From assembly GCA_029298735.1 (NCBI GenBank), contig JANSLP010000049.1, positions 93,264-157,263 on the forward strand: 64,000 nucleotides of DNA, written 5' to 3'. The notes under the pieces were generated by a model. That model was not told where the DNA came from and ran no database searches. It saw only the letters and a program-made list of their open reading frames with translations. The DNA comes from Ophiostoma sp. CBS 140.51 (lineage: Eukaryota; Ascomycota; Sordariomycetes; Ophiostomatales; Ophiostomataceae). The translations under genes and the position numbers were made by a program. Positions 12,401-23,684 of this stretch are shown here, piece after piece. The stretch's first letter is position 1. Every line of letters begins with the position of its first letter.

Positions 12401-14334
12401 AAGTTGAGGTGACAAGAATGAATTGGACTACTTGAACTCAAGTGTGCACATTAACCTCCTTTTACTTACATATTGACCTATGCCCGAGTATTTAACGCTG
12501 TTTGGTCTCGATTGGCGTGGTCTTGGAGGTCTTGGGAGTTCTTGGGTGTTTTTTGGTGTCGTCCGTTGGAGTAGGGTCATCTTTCAGAGAGAGAAAGGGG
12601 GAGGTGTTTTGTGATGTTATTTACTTGTCTCCTTTTGGCGCAGGGAGACTTGGGGGCGCTTGTACAAGTACATGTAGCTGTACTCTAAACTTGAGCCTCG
12701 GCGGTGGGCACGCGACCAGGTACAGCATCTTGAGAAGTGAATTCATACGAAAATGAAAAGTAAAAAAGAGAAAGTCGAATCGAGGGGTGGGCGTCACGGT
12801 TGCGTTGGTCTGGGTGTCTGATCTAGCCCTCGATTTGGGTGGTCCTCCAGGGGTGGATACAACAACGCAGAGGCGAGAGAACCAAAAATAAGCACGCTAC
12901 GGTCTTAGTGGGATAGGGCAAAAAGGCGCGAAAAAGCTTAATCTGCTCGGGCGTGAGAGGGAGTGGGCCTTAACAGCCAGGAGGGAGTGAGGGAATGCAA
13001 CGAAGGATTGAAGAGCATTTGGGAGAGGGGGGAGGGGAGTGAGAATGAAGTCGCGACGGTACAAGTATTGAAGAGAGACAATCTTGTTGTGGCGCGGGAA
13101 GGCGCGACCGTATGCACAGGCAAGCTTGTCGAAAGGCAGGCGCGACCCCTTTGTTCTACTTTGTCGTTGCTGGCTGTCTGGATGAGATCCTTTTTTTCTC
13201 GTATTCACGAAATTCCACAAACTGGACAAATTGCTGGATTAGGAAAGAGAGCCAAGAGAGTCCCACTTCTCCGGGCGTTGAAGGAAGGAGCGACAGAGCT
13301 ACAGACGGTACTTGTGTTCAACCGGCTCTCTCCTCAATATCTGCCGTCCTGTCTTTGCCTTGCCTTGCTTGTCTCCTATGGATCCTGAACAGGCGAAGCT
13401 TTTCTGTCAATTTGTCACTTTTTATGCTTGTACTTTTGTGCGACAAGCCTTCTACAGACCCTGGACAGAAAGACAGACAGACTCGACGGCCTCCAGCAGA
13501 TACAGATACAGTTGCAGTCACAGTTGCAATCTTCCCGCTGCGATCCTTCAGGTCAAGCATCTCACATTTTACATCGTCGTATTGAGTTTCCTTGATCCTC
13601 TTTCTGCCCTCCACGGCCGAGACATTTGCTGTGCTGGGCGGGAGGCTCGGACGAGAACAGACGGTCAGTATTTGCACAGCGTTCCTCTCCCGACTTTGTC
13701 CCTCGCACAGATCGAAGGTCCTTTCTTTGATGGTGAGACGGGTGTCACCGAATAAGGGGTGGTCCAAACCCGAACTGAAGTCCCTGCCTGCAAAGTCCGA
13801 ATCACAATCCCAGTGATGCAAGGAAGCAAAGGGAGCAGATAGGTACATATCTTACAGCGTCCACCGTACATTTCATCACTTTTAATTCTATCCTTCTGCG
13901 TATACTAACGACCGTGAGTCCCAAACCGTTCCAGCGGAGAGAGGCAGTCAGAAGTGCAGAAAGAACAACCGCCAGAGCCGAAAAGAGCAGAAAGGGCAAA
14001 AAGACCCTGGACTGCCAAGATTCAAGAAACAAATCCAGATCAAACCTACTACCTTATTTGTCTGGGGAGAAGGGGCCAGATTGGACAGAGACAGCAGCAG
14101 TCAGAAAAGACCACAGAGAGATGCTGACCAACGAATCACCCGGCGGCAGTGACGGAGGGGTTGCATGGACCTGGGGGCCAAGAAGAAGACCACGCGCAGA
14201 ATAAGAAAGCAGATACCGTTGAAGCTGCGAATAAAGAGAAGGGCGAAAAAAGGTCATTGGTATCGACCCGCGCCGGCCAGGTCCAGGCCCTCGCGCGCCC
14301 CTTTGACGCAGCAACCGTGTTTCAGGTCCGTCTG

Positions 14335-14470
14335 CTGCAGTGTCTGAAGTTTGTCTGTATCGTCTGTGTTGTCTGTGTCGGTTGATGTCTTTTATGTTTC
14401 TGATGTTTTCAATGTCTCTGATGTTTCTGGTTTTCATCGTTTGTGTTTCTGCTGTTTCTGCGATAGGCGA
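14335..14470. repeat. Degenerate GTCT/GTTTCTG repeat
   Basis: Short units such as GTCTGTGTTGTCTG and TGATGTTTCTG recur with variation through this tract. It is non-coding low-complexity sequence and explains the repetitive antisense open frame there. Confidence 0.5.
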
Positions 14471-15046
14471 GCAGTTGCGGTCAAGCACTGCCTGTTGAAG
14501 TCACATTGTTTTCGCCATTCCTTTCCGTCTCGGCGGTCAAGCCACATCGTATGCACTGACCTGGCCAAGAAAGCCCCAGACAAAGCAAGCACTCAATCAC
14601 GCACTTTTAATGCTTTCGGCCTGCCCCCGAAAGGCCAAGACCCAAAGCTTTTTAAGAAGTAAAAAGAGATCTGGGCTTCTGTGCTCTAGACTCTACGGAG
14701 TAGACCCTCGCCTTTTCGTAGCTAACTCAAAGTGGCGGCGTCCCGGCTTGGCTGAACTATCATAGTCGTACGAAGACTCGTACTTTTGTGAATGAAAAGT
14801 AAAAGAGAGACAAAGAACGCAATTTTCCCATCGTTTACTGGAGTGGAAGCAAGCAGGCGACACTTTTCCTGACGCGCTCAGCGCTCACGACATTGGAGCT
14901 GTTCGTCCCCTTGCCAAATGGAGAAACGAATCAAGTCAACTCAACCCATATCAAAATTAAGCTTGTCCAAGTCCCCACCACCGCTCGGGAAGGCGAGAGC
15001 GACATGAGGCACACCTAAGACGTTCTGCTGAGCATTATCCCATAAA

Positions 15047-15064
15047 GTCTACGACGTCGTAGAC
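15047..15064. promoter_or_regulatory. Perfect 18-bp palindrome with GACGTC core
   Basis: GTCTACGACGTCGTAGAC is its own reverse complement. The central ACGT resembles a bZIP (CRE/ATF-like) recognition core. It is followed directly by a short CAAGTGCGTG duplication. There is no nearby gene to assign it to. Confidence 0.3.
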
Positions 15065-15620
15065 ACATGCACTTCTACACTTGTGTGCAAGTGCGTGCAA
15101 GTGCGCTCTGCAAGCCCGCTCACGCCAGCACGGAAAAAGCAATAAAAAGCTCGTCAACTGGCGGATGTGTGTACAAAATGTGGCTTAAAAGCGTGGGAGG
15201 ATACCATCAAGTAGCATGGATGCTGGATGCAACGCCAGTGCTTTCGAGCCAATACAATCCAGTCAAATGGCAAGCAACGGGAATGGTGGAAGAATAGTGA
15301 GAACAAACTCGAACAAATAGACTCCCAATGGGGGCAGCACCAAAGCCAGGCTTGCCCTTTTTCGTCGCGGGGCTTGGCGCACGCCATCGTATCCCCCAAC
15401 TCTTTCTCAGAGAAGGACGGTCTAGACCGCCGCCGCCCGCCTGGCTTGCACCCTTCTGCACGGGCTGTGGCCGCGGTGTGCCATTGGCTCCCTGCCGCGC
15501 GCGATGTTGTGCCACTCCAACAAAGTCCAGTCTGGACGGCTCCCAGTACATGTACATCCACTGGGTAGGCAGGTAAACGAACCACCGATCCTGTGTCTTT
15601 ATCAGACCCAGCCATCTTTT

Positions 15621-15732
15621 CAGCATATCCAACGCATTTCCAGCGCATCCAACGCATTCACAGCGCATCGAACATATCCAGCGCACTCAGCGCGTTCAAC
15701 CAGCGCATTCAACCAGCGCATTAAGCAGCGCA
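15621..15732. repeat. Degenerate minisatellite, unit about CCAGCGCATTCAA
   Basis: About nine to ten units of 9-13 nt share a CAGCGCAT or CAACGCAT core. They vary in length and sequence, so the array is old or unstable. It lies in non-coding DNA. Confidence 0.7.
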
Positions 15733-18230
15733 ATTCATCACTTTCAATCCATCGCTTTCAAAGCGCTTTCGTATTGGTCTTCTTAACTAAATACACAGCT
15801 CTGTCGGGCCCTTTAGTGTGCCTTGGTTCTTGACCTTGCTAAAAGAGTGTTAGCGCAGCACGATTTGGCTGTATTTTGGCTGTAAGACGATGGTTCGTTC
15901 ACGTGGGAGCCGATTTGGACTGGTCTTTTCTCTTGAGTTCTCTTTCTCATTCACACTCACAAGGTTGCAGCCCGTTCTTGAAGCCAGCGCAAAAGTGCAA
16001 AAGTAGTGACAAATCGGAAATGGTAGGCAGCAGACAAAAAGAATGAACGGTACCTGACCAGAAGGGAAGGACATACAGAAGGCAAAGAAGGTTAAGAAGG
16101 CAAAATGGAAGAAGCCGAGAAATCAGAAGAAGAAAAAAAAGACAAAGCAACGGTGAACGCTGTCGGGCAACGACAACAATAAGCTACCAAAAATACGGGC
16201 CGAAACATAAAAATAGAGGCTCACAGGGCAGTGCAGTGGACGGGCCCGAGATGGATGCTTGGCGACAAACTGCGAACTGTATCTGAATATTCACGAACTG
16301 CAACAGTGCGAAGTGAGCCGTGAACCAGTGCCCCGGGAAGATGGGAAGATGGGGGATGGGAAGACGACAGAAGAGGAGGCTGGAAAGGAGAAGAGGACTA
16401 ACAACTGGTCTTGCATCTCAACACTTCCGAATGCAAATTCAGATGCTAACACACCATCCTCCAAAACCCCCCCAAAAGTTGGAAGCTCTCAGTCAGGTCA
16501 GAAGGCTGCTGCCACTCTTCCCCTCGCGCACCGCTGATCGCCCATGTTTTCGACAGACTGGGCCTGGGCGAGGGCCCCAGACAGGCAATGCTCCACTGTC
16601 TTTCAATTGACCCCCCTGTCAGTGCTTTTTGGTGTCGAGGATGTGGTCCCCCCTCGATTTCTCGAAAAGTGTGGGTGGTGCCTGCATCTGAATGCACCTG
16701 TCGTGGTTGCGGTCGTGCCTTCCCCCTCCCGGCTTTCCTTCTTTCCTCGTGAGCTCGGCAACTTTACTCCCCTGTGTCAATCCGACAAGAAGTGGAAAGA
16801 GGACAAACGGAATGAAATTAAAAAGAAGGAAAGAACGAAGAAAAGAAAGAAAGCCTCGTCCAATCCCTGTCTGTGGTCCATACTTTGCCTGCCCACCGCA
16901 GGCGGCACAAATCTCATGGCATAAAGTTTGGCAATTTTGGCACGGCGCTCTTCTTTTTCGTCTCGTCCCTCCTTCCTCCGCATATCGCATCTTACACAGG
17001 AACGCTGTGAGATACATGTCAGGACCAGTAAGATCGGGCCTTGCACGACGGGCCCTGGTCTTTTCTGTCTTTTCTGTCTGTCTGCAAGAGAAGAAAATGC
17101 AAATGTAAATCTTCGCCAAAACTGTGCCACAGAGCGAAAGCCAGACCGCTGTAGACCAACTCTCTGTCTCGTGCATTACTCGCGCCTAACCTGTGCTTCT
17201 TTGTTGCTTATGGTTCGGTACCGTCTCTCTTTCTAGCTTTTTTCGTTCTGTCTTTTTTTGCTGTTTTGCGCTTTCTACTTTTTACTCCTCTCCGCTCTTT
17301 CCCTTTTTCCACTGCCCTGGTCGCCTCCCGTACTTGCCCTTTGTTTTCGATTTTCGTACTCGCAGTCGTAGACAAAGGCAGGCACGACCCAAGACAGGCA
17401 CAAGGCACAGGAAGGAACAGGCACGAGTAGACGCTATTCCCGCCGTCCCAACGCCAAACGCTCTTGCCATCTTTTCCCTCTTTCCTTCGTCTCGCCTTGC
17501 CCAACCGTGCCTCAGGGCAGTCTTGGCCGGTGACACTTGCTGTTTCGTCACCGATCGACCATGATCGTCCTTGCGTACCAAACGCCACATTTTGAGTCTT
17601 TCCTTCCTTTCGTTCTTTTCTTTCGTTGCTTTCGTCGTCGTAGTTTATTCCCTCGTCGAAAAGCTTATGTTGCTTCTTTTTCTCTTGTCAATGCTTCTTT
17701 TCAATTACTGTTCTTTTCTCACACACAAATCTTACACCATCGTGCATCTTAGCTATTCTCAGCCATCTGAGACCATTTGCTGTCCGTCCTCACGCGTCGC
17801 TTGCTTCTTGCCATCCTCGTCCCTTCTTATTTTGGCTTTTTGGCTTTTTACTCTGTTACTTTGGCTTTTTGACTTTGGCAACTCTTCTTTTTTGCAGCCG
17901 CAGTCGTTCCTTCCCCCACTCGACCCCAGTACCTGACAGCACCTGCCATCGTTGCCTTGTTTGCCTCATTCGCCCTTTCCTTAACACACGCCCCCTTCCA
18001 GTAAGATACATGCGCTTCAACCGCCAAATAACACCAGAAACGCCCAAAATCGCCCAAACGACAAGTACCAGGCACTAAAAGGCCAAAAATACACCCCTAA
18101 CATCCTGCACCCAATAACCGCTACCCCCGAAAGCTTTCACTTTAGCCTGCAAACCTAACCACACTTTCCACACCAACAAACCGCTACAAGTTCCGAGCTC
18201 TATATTGCAAATGCGGGTCCTCTGAAACTC

Positions 18231-18313
18231 GAAAACACCCCAAAACTCCCAAAAGTGCCCCAAACTCCCCAGCACGTTCCAAACCACCTAAAGCACCCAA
18301 ACTGCCCCAAAAG
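18231..18313. repeat. C/A-rich low-complexity tract
   Basis: CCCCAAA- and ACTCCC-type units recur about ten times, giving strongly asymmetric strands (almost no T on this strand). It lies in the probable upstream region of the gene at 19153. Confidence 0.5.
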
Positions 18314-18888
18314 CAATTTTCTTGGCATTGACGGCCAAAGAAGGTCTGGCCGATCATATATCTCGACCTGCCGCGCTCCTCCTCTCACACACACACCTTC
18401 TCCCTCGCTCCTGCCTCTTGGCTTCATTGTTGTTCAAACTCTATTCTTTCCCTTTTCTCTCTCTCAGACTCTCTTCCTCTTTCATATTTGTTGATTTTGA
18501 AAAACAACACTCCTGTTTACTTTCTTCTTCTTCTCTCTTCTCCTCACTTCAACTCTCCAACTCCCCACCTCCTCAACTCTCAGGTCTCCCTTCGTTCTCG
18601 CCCTCGCAACGCCTCTTGTGCTCACTTTCATGTGGACCTTGAACATTGAATCTTAAACCGGCCGTTCTCCTTCCCACCACCCCCTCTCTTCAAGGAAGAA
18701 TTAAAAAAAAAAAAAACAAGAACCCTCAATTTCCTATCCGCCCTTCGGCACGCTTCTTTCAATTTGGACCCGGCCTGTTTTTAATATATACGGAATATTA
18801 AAAACTGCCAAGAAAACGCATATTTTCTGGACTCTTCCCTGGACCTTGGACTTTCTCTCTTTGTGGACGCCGTTTTCTCCTCCTCGCC

Positions 18889-18894
18889 TATATA
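18889..18894 (+). promoter_or_regulatory. Possible TATA box of the gene at 19153
   Basis: TATATA lies 259 nt before the ATG and is followed by a leader without obvious genes. Position is the only support. Confidence 0.35.
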
Positions 18895-19152
18895 CCAGTT
18901 GCAGTCCACACTCCTGGTCCAACTTTATTTGCGGCTGATCTCGAAAGAGTGTGTGTGAACTTGCCGTGGAAAGAAGCTCTCTAAGCAACAAGAAGCAAGA
19001 CAGTTCCGCTTTTGCCGTCTTTCCTTTTGCCTGGAGTTTGGACCGGTATTTATCAAACAGCGTCCCCTCTCTTCTCGCCAGAGCTCTCGTCACTCTTTCT
19101 CCTACTCTTCTTTTTCTCACCAAATAACACACTTCACGCCCACACAGCCACA

Positions 19153-20061
19153 ATGCGGTCAACAACAACTCTTCTGTCTCTGCTGGCCGCGGCCGCCAGC
19201 GCGCCCGCCGTCTTTGCTGCTCCTATCCCGGGCAGCCTGTCCGCTGAGTGGGAACGCCGTCTCGCCGCTGTTGCTAGCCGCACCTCGCTCCGTCTGCACA
19301 CGCTCTCGCCCGAGGCTGCGGCCGCGCTGGCCGACGAGACTGGCCCTAACGCCATTGTCATTGACAACCGCCACTACACGCCCTCTGGTGACATTGCACC
19401 GTCTGCCGTCCTGGCCACGCCTCGCCCGATCGTGACGACGTACCTGATGGACCTTGGTGCCGCGAAGCCCGATGCTCCCAAAGATGCAGCAACAGCACCC
19501 GTGCCGATCCGTATCCAGAACACGCACGAGGGCATCGAGGTCGTTATTATCGACGCCGATGTTGAGGAGGCTCTCGAGGCCGCCAAGGCCATTGCCGGCA
19601 CGCCTGACTCTACGCCCATGATCTCGCCCGTCGCCGTCGATCCACTGGAACCTGCCGAGCACGCCGCTCTGCAGCACATTGACGATGCCGTCCCCGAGTC
19701 CGTCAAGATGGAGTCGCAACCCGCCCACCACAAGAGCCGCCCCGCCACCGACGTGCCGTGCCACTACGCGCAGCTCCGCCGGGAAAACGACATGATGGTG
19801 ATTGGCCTGGTGGCCATTTTCCTGCTGGTGATTGTCGCCGTCGAGCTCTATGACAGCAGCACTGAGTATGTTCTCTTTCTTATCCCTTGTCGTGTGACGT
19901 TTCACGTTTCATCAAACTCAAAGCACCCACTAACACTCAACAGAGCAACCGCACAGGACGCTCCCGTGGGCGCCATTAAGCTGGCCGACGACGAAATCTC
20001 GGAGAAGCGCCCGTTGTCGGTGCAGGCATCACCTGTGACCCTGGCGTCGAGCCAGCAATAA
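19153..20061 (+). CDS. Signal-peptide, single-helix membrane protein; in-frame intron
   Basis: The protein begins with a clear signal peptide (MRSTTTLLSLLAAAASAPAVFA, cleavage near residue 22-23), followed by an about 190-residue luminal or extracellular region. One transmembrane helix (MMVIGLVAIFLLVIVAVEL, about 214-232) leads to a short cytosolic tail, so it is probably a type I membrane protein. The family is not recognised. An intron is likely at 19866-19943 (GTATGT, branch CTAAC, CAG). At 78 nt it is a multiple of three and has no stop, so spliced (276 residues) and retained (302 residues) forms stay in frame and differ just after the helix. I prefer the spliced form because donor, branch and acceptor are all canonical. 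The start cacaATG has A at -3. Confidence 0.75.
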   Translation: MRSTTTLLSLLAAAASAPAVFAAPIPGSLSAEWERRLAAVASRTSLRLHTLSPEAAAALADETGPNAIVIDNRHYTPSGDIAPSAVLATPRPIVTTYLMDLGAAKPDAPKDAATAPVPIRIQNTHEGIEVVIIDADVEEALEAAKAIAGTPDSTPMISPVAVDPLEPAEHAALQHIDDAVPESVKMESQPAHHKSRPATDVPCHYAQLRRENDMMVIGLVAIFLLVIVAVELYDSSTEYVLFLIPCRVTFHVSSNSKHPLTLNRATAQDAPVGAIKLADDEISEKRPLSVQASPVTLASSQQ

Positions 20062-23000
20062 TCACAGCTTTCGCGCAGCAGAGAGGCAGTCTCTGCTGTA
20101 CTGTACTATCGCATTCGTCCTCAACTTTCAGGATATACTTTCCTTTTCTTTTTCACTTTCTTTGTAGCAACGCAACGCATGGGGTTATGGCGCAAAAAGG
20201 GCAGGATACACATTGATACTTTTTACTTTTGTTATATTTCGTTTTACTCCGGATTCCATCTTTTAGCGACAGGGAACGTTGAGGTGTTTTTTGGGACATT
20301 ACAATACCATTCTTTTTCTTCATTTTTATTGTCCAACTTGTTTACTGTTTGATATCAGCACTGGCGTTTATTCTTTCGACGAGAGAATTTTCAAAATGGC
20401 AAGAGAACATTCAACAGCAATACTCAAAACATACATTATGCTTAGACGAACATACCTAGTTATCTTTACAGCTATCGAGACGTCAAACAAAGCATTCACC
20501 AACAGGCTCACGAACAGACTCGCCAACGTTCAATAGTCTGAATGTTTATTTAGGCTTGGTATTGCTAAAAGTGCCATATCCTATTCTCCAACCTTATTTA
20601 GTTTTTGTTCGCCCTTGTTTAGAGTGTCTCGTGGCCGTGCGGTGTGCCCATTTCCCCCCATTCCCGCCCTTTGAAAGCCTCCAAAAAGCCTCGTCTCTCT
20701 CCCTTCGTTCTTTGATGATCTTGGCCGCCTTTGGAGGCGTGTTCACTCGTCCCCGCGAGTAAAGAATTCGACAACGAGAGGAAGCGACTCAGAATCGAAT
20801 TACCACAGTAAAAACGTCGTAGAGTATGAGGTCTTGGCGCGACTCGCGTCCCTGCCAAATCGGGCAATTAGATGTCACGAACAATGCAGACACGGAAAGA
20901 ATACGCAGATACACGTATCAAAAGGCATACGAAAAAGAGCAAGGGTACGGGTATGTAGAAAAGAGAGGGCGCACATCAAAAGCCTCGCTTACAGCATCTT
21001 CTCTCCCTTTTTGGAGACTCTTGCACGAACAAGGCAATTTTTGACGCATTTTAGCAGCTGTCGAGAATTGCTGCCTCTTTTTTCTTGAGTGCATGTTCAT
21101 CCCTTGGAGAGAGAACATCGCCCTGCCAAGAGCCTTTTCGCGAGTAAGAGTGAAATTTAATTTGACGGGCCTCCAACAACCCTCGTGTCAAGAGAAACAC
21201 GCAAATAAAGTCGGCGTCGGTGAATATGCCCCGACTTCTCACTGACTCTTCCTCCTCGAACGGTCAAAATCCGCTGGAGCCTTTCTCGTCCTTCTTCAAC
21301 AAACGATCTACACTTGTCGTTCCGAATGAGGCAATGAACCGTCAACGCACATTACGAGAGCACCACCCACCAGCAAACCCACCAGCACACGTTCACTGAC
21401 AAAGAAAGACTGGACTCTGCAAGCAAGCATGCCATAAGAAAACCGCAAACATAATTACAATCGACAGGCCGCCAAGAAAAGGGGAACAAGACATGCTAAC
21501 ATGAGAGAGGGATGTTCGCGTTTTTTGTCATGTCTCTCGTTCTCGACTCTTCAACAATGATTTCAAATTCTGTTTCTCGTCATGCCCTTAATATCAACGG
21601 ACGCGAACTTTGGCAAAAGGTTGGCGCAAGCATCGCGCAGACAAACACTTTGCATGAAGCACACGGCGCATTACATATCACAGGCCCCACCAACGGCAGT
21701 CATTGCGCGTGGGCCTGGCCATCATGTCGAGCACCGCGCAATTTACTCGTGTCTCCCACGCCGTGGGCAGGCTCGGAGCACAATGAGTTTATGGCACTGA
21801 ACACACAATGCAGAAACACAATTGTGACAACACCTGCTGACTCGTTTTGCGCAACCCAGACAAGACGCACAGCGTGAACCACTTTTTGGGGCACTCTCGA
21901 GGAGTTGAAACATCAACCAGAAACGTCCCACGAACCACACTATGCCCTTTGCCAACAAATCCATCGTGCCCACACAAAACCCATACAACGTCCATCTGCC
22001 GTGCTCCTTCGGGCATCGTTCGGCTCCTCTTGACCGTTTTCGAACGTCTTGGCAGTTTTACGATGTGCAATAGGCATGATAGGACGGAGTACTGGGCATG
22101 TCTGTTATCGGGCTGTTGCATCGAGAGGCCGCGCCGTACCATTTGTATGCCGGTATGCCAGCATTTGGCAGACAGGGGACGGAGAAAAAGCAGGGTAAGG
22201 TATGTCAAAACCAAGCAGAGAAAGCCTTGCCTGCCGTTGCAAACATGCCCGCCTGCTGTTGCAATTCAAAGTTGAACTTGTTTCAAAAGCACACAACTGC
22301 CACAAACTGCCACAAGCCTTGATGTAGAGAGAAGAGGGGGCTCTTGGGCTCGTGGGAAAGGGCGTTAAAGCCCCCCGTTAAAACGGTTCAAGCTCGACAC
22401 CAAGCGTCGGCTCCAGGTTCTATGTGGGACCACGGGCCCCCGAAACGAAACCCATCAAAAACAAACCAAAAACGACAGCGCCTACTGGCTCGAAGCTTCA
22501 GTGTGAGCTTGGGGAGCGAGCTTGGGGAGCAAGCTGGCTTTCTGTAGCTCTTGTCTTTGTAGGAGATATGCGGGAGATGCGCAGAGAGCCTTTTCGCAGG
22601 GCGACAAAGAAAAACTCGAAGGCGAAAATGACGGAGCTACCCGTCGACCGAATTTAGGGCTACAACTTTGGTTTGTTTACTTTCAATACGACATGACATA
22701 CGACATCGTCTGCCGGCCGCATCATCACGAATGACGTCTCTCTTTCCCAATGAGTGGACTCAGCCGGGTATGTGTCGTTTACGGACATCACCGTTCACCC
22801 AAAGAGGCTGTAAAAATACATAGCCTCGACAAACTGCGGCCAAGCTTGTGAGTCCCCATTGGCTCGGCTGTGCCTGCACATGCACGAGAACCAAGACCCT
22901 CTTCCCGAGCCTTCCCCTCCCGCCAAAAAAGTGCAAGAAAGACCCTCAAAAGGAAAGAGAAAAGGCTGCAGGGCTCAAAAACCTTGCGTTTGCTGCCCTG

Positions 23001-23684
23001 CACCAAGTAGCCCAGCTCAGCAACTCCAGCCCAGTGATGGTTCATTGGAAGGTGATGCACCCCTGTTCTTCTCCTCCTCCTCTTTCTCTCGGGCCCGCCA
23101 TCCAATCCCGCTTTAACACCCCTCCATCGCCCACCCACAACCCCTGTCACAGCAACAAACCTGCAAGGATCATGGAGGGGCTGCCTCTTCTTTTGCCGCA
23201 AAAGAGACGCAAAATCGCAGGCAAAGAAAACACTCAGGCAGCCTCTTCTTCGTGCTTGTCGCCTGCCCAGCCCAGCCATGACTTTTGTCTCCACAACTAA
23301 GGCTCTTGTTCCCTATTCCTTTTTCCAGCCTCCTCCGTAACGAGCGAAACGAAGCACCAAGAGCTTTTTTTCTTGTTCTCGGAGCGTTTCTTGTTTTTAA
23401 AACGTTTCTCTTTTCCCAAACCTTGTAAAACAAAAACGACAAAACACAACAAAACAAAACGAACAAGACAAGCTTGCGAGGCAACTTCCCCCAGTCCCGC
23501 TTTGCTTGCTTTTGTTTGGTGTTGTCTTGTCTTGTCTCGACTCACCCTACACTCGAGCGTCAAGCGTCATCTGCGGCCTGCGTCACCAGAGTCAGGAAAC
23601 CCCCTCTTCGAGCACACACCACACGGACAACCGCAGGACACACAAGATACGCACACGCCCCGTTGATCGGTTCGCTCCACTACA
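20062..23684. other. 3.6-kb gene-free stretch
   Basis: No supported gene. The stretch is AT-rich after 20062 (likely 3' UTR/terminator of the preceding gene) and becomes CT-rich and CAAAA-rich before the annexin start. Open frames here are short and mutually overlapping. Confidence 0.45.

Larger units (their letters stand above)
9438..19152. other. 9.7-kb stretch without a convincing gene
   Basis: Many open frames of 60-180 codons occur on both strands, but none has a recognisable domain, a coherent exon chain or the codon bias of the neighbouring genes. A chain of minus-strand fragments at about 10957-12441 is the best candidate for a missed or decayed gene. CT-rich sequence increases towards 19 kb, consistent with a long leader or promoter for the gene at 19153. 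Three repeat tracts inside are listed separately. Confidence 0.4.

Noticed and set aside
10957..12441. Five successive minus-strand open fragments (for example LYELAKTSDGTTWKFEQSN and VHINDALWHGVRQYGNTF)
   Set aside because: Order and strand are suggestive, but other frames are equally open, no consistent splice sites join them and no domain is recognised. BLASTX of this span would decide.
13318..13848. 176-codon minus-strand open frame
   Set aside because: No domain, no codon bias and overlapping plus-strand frames of similar length.
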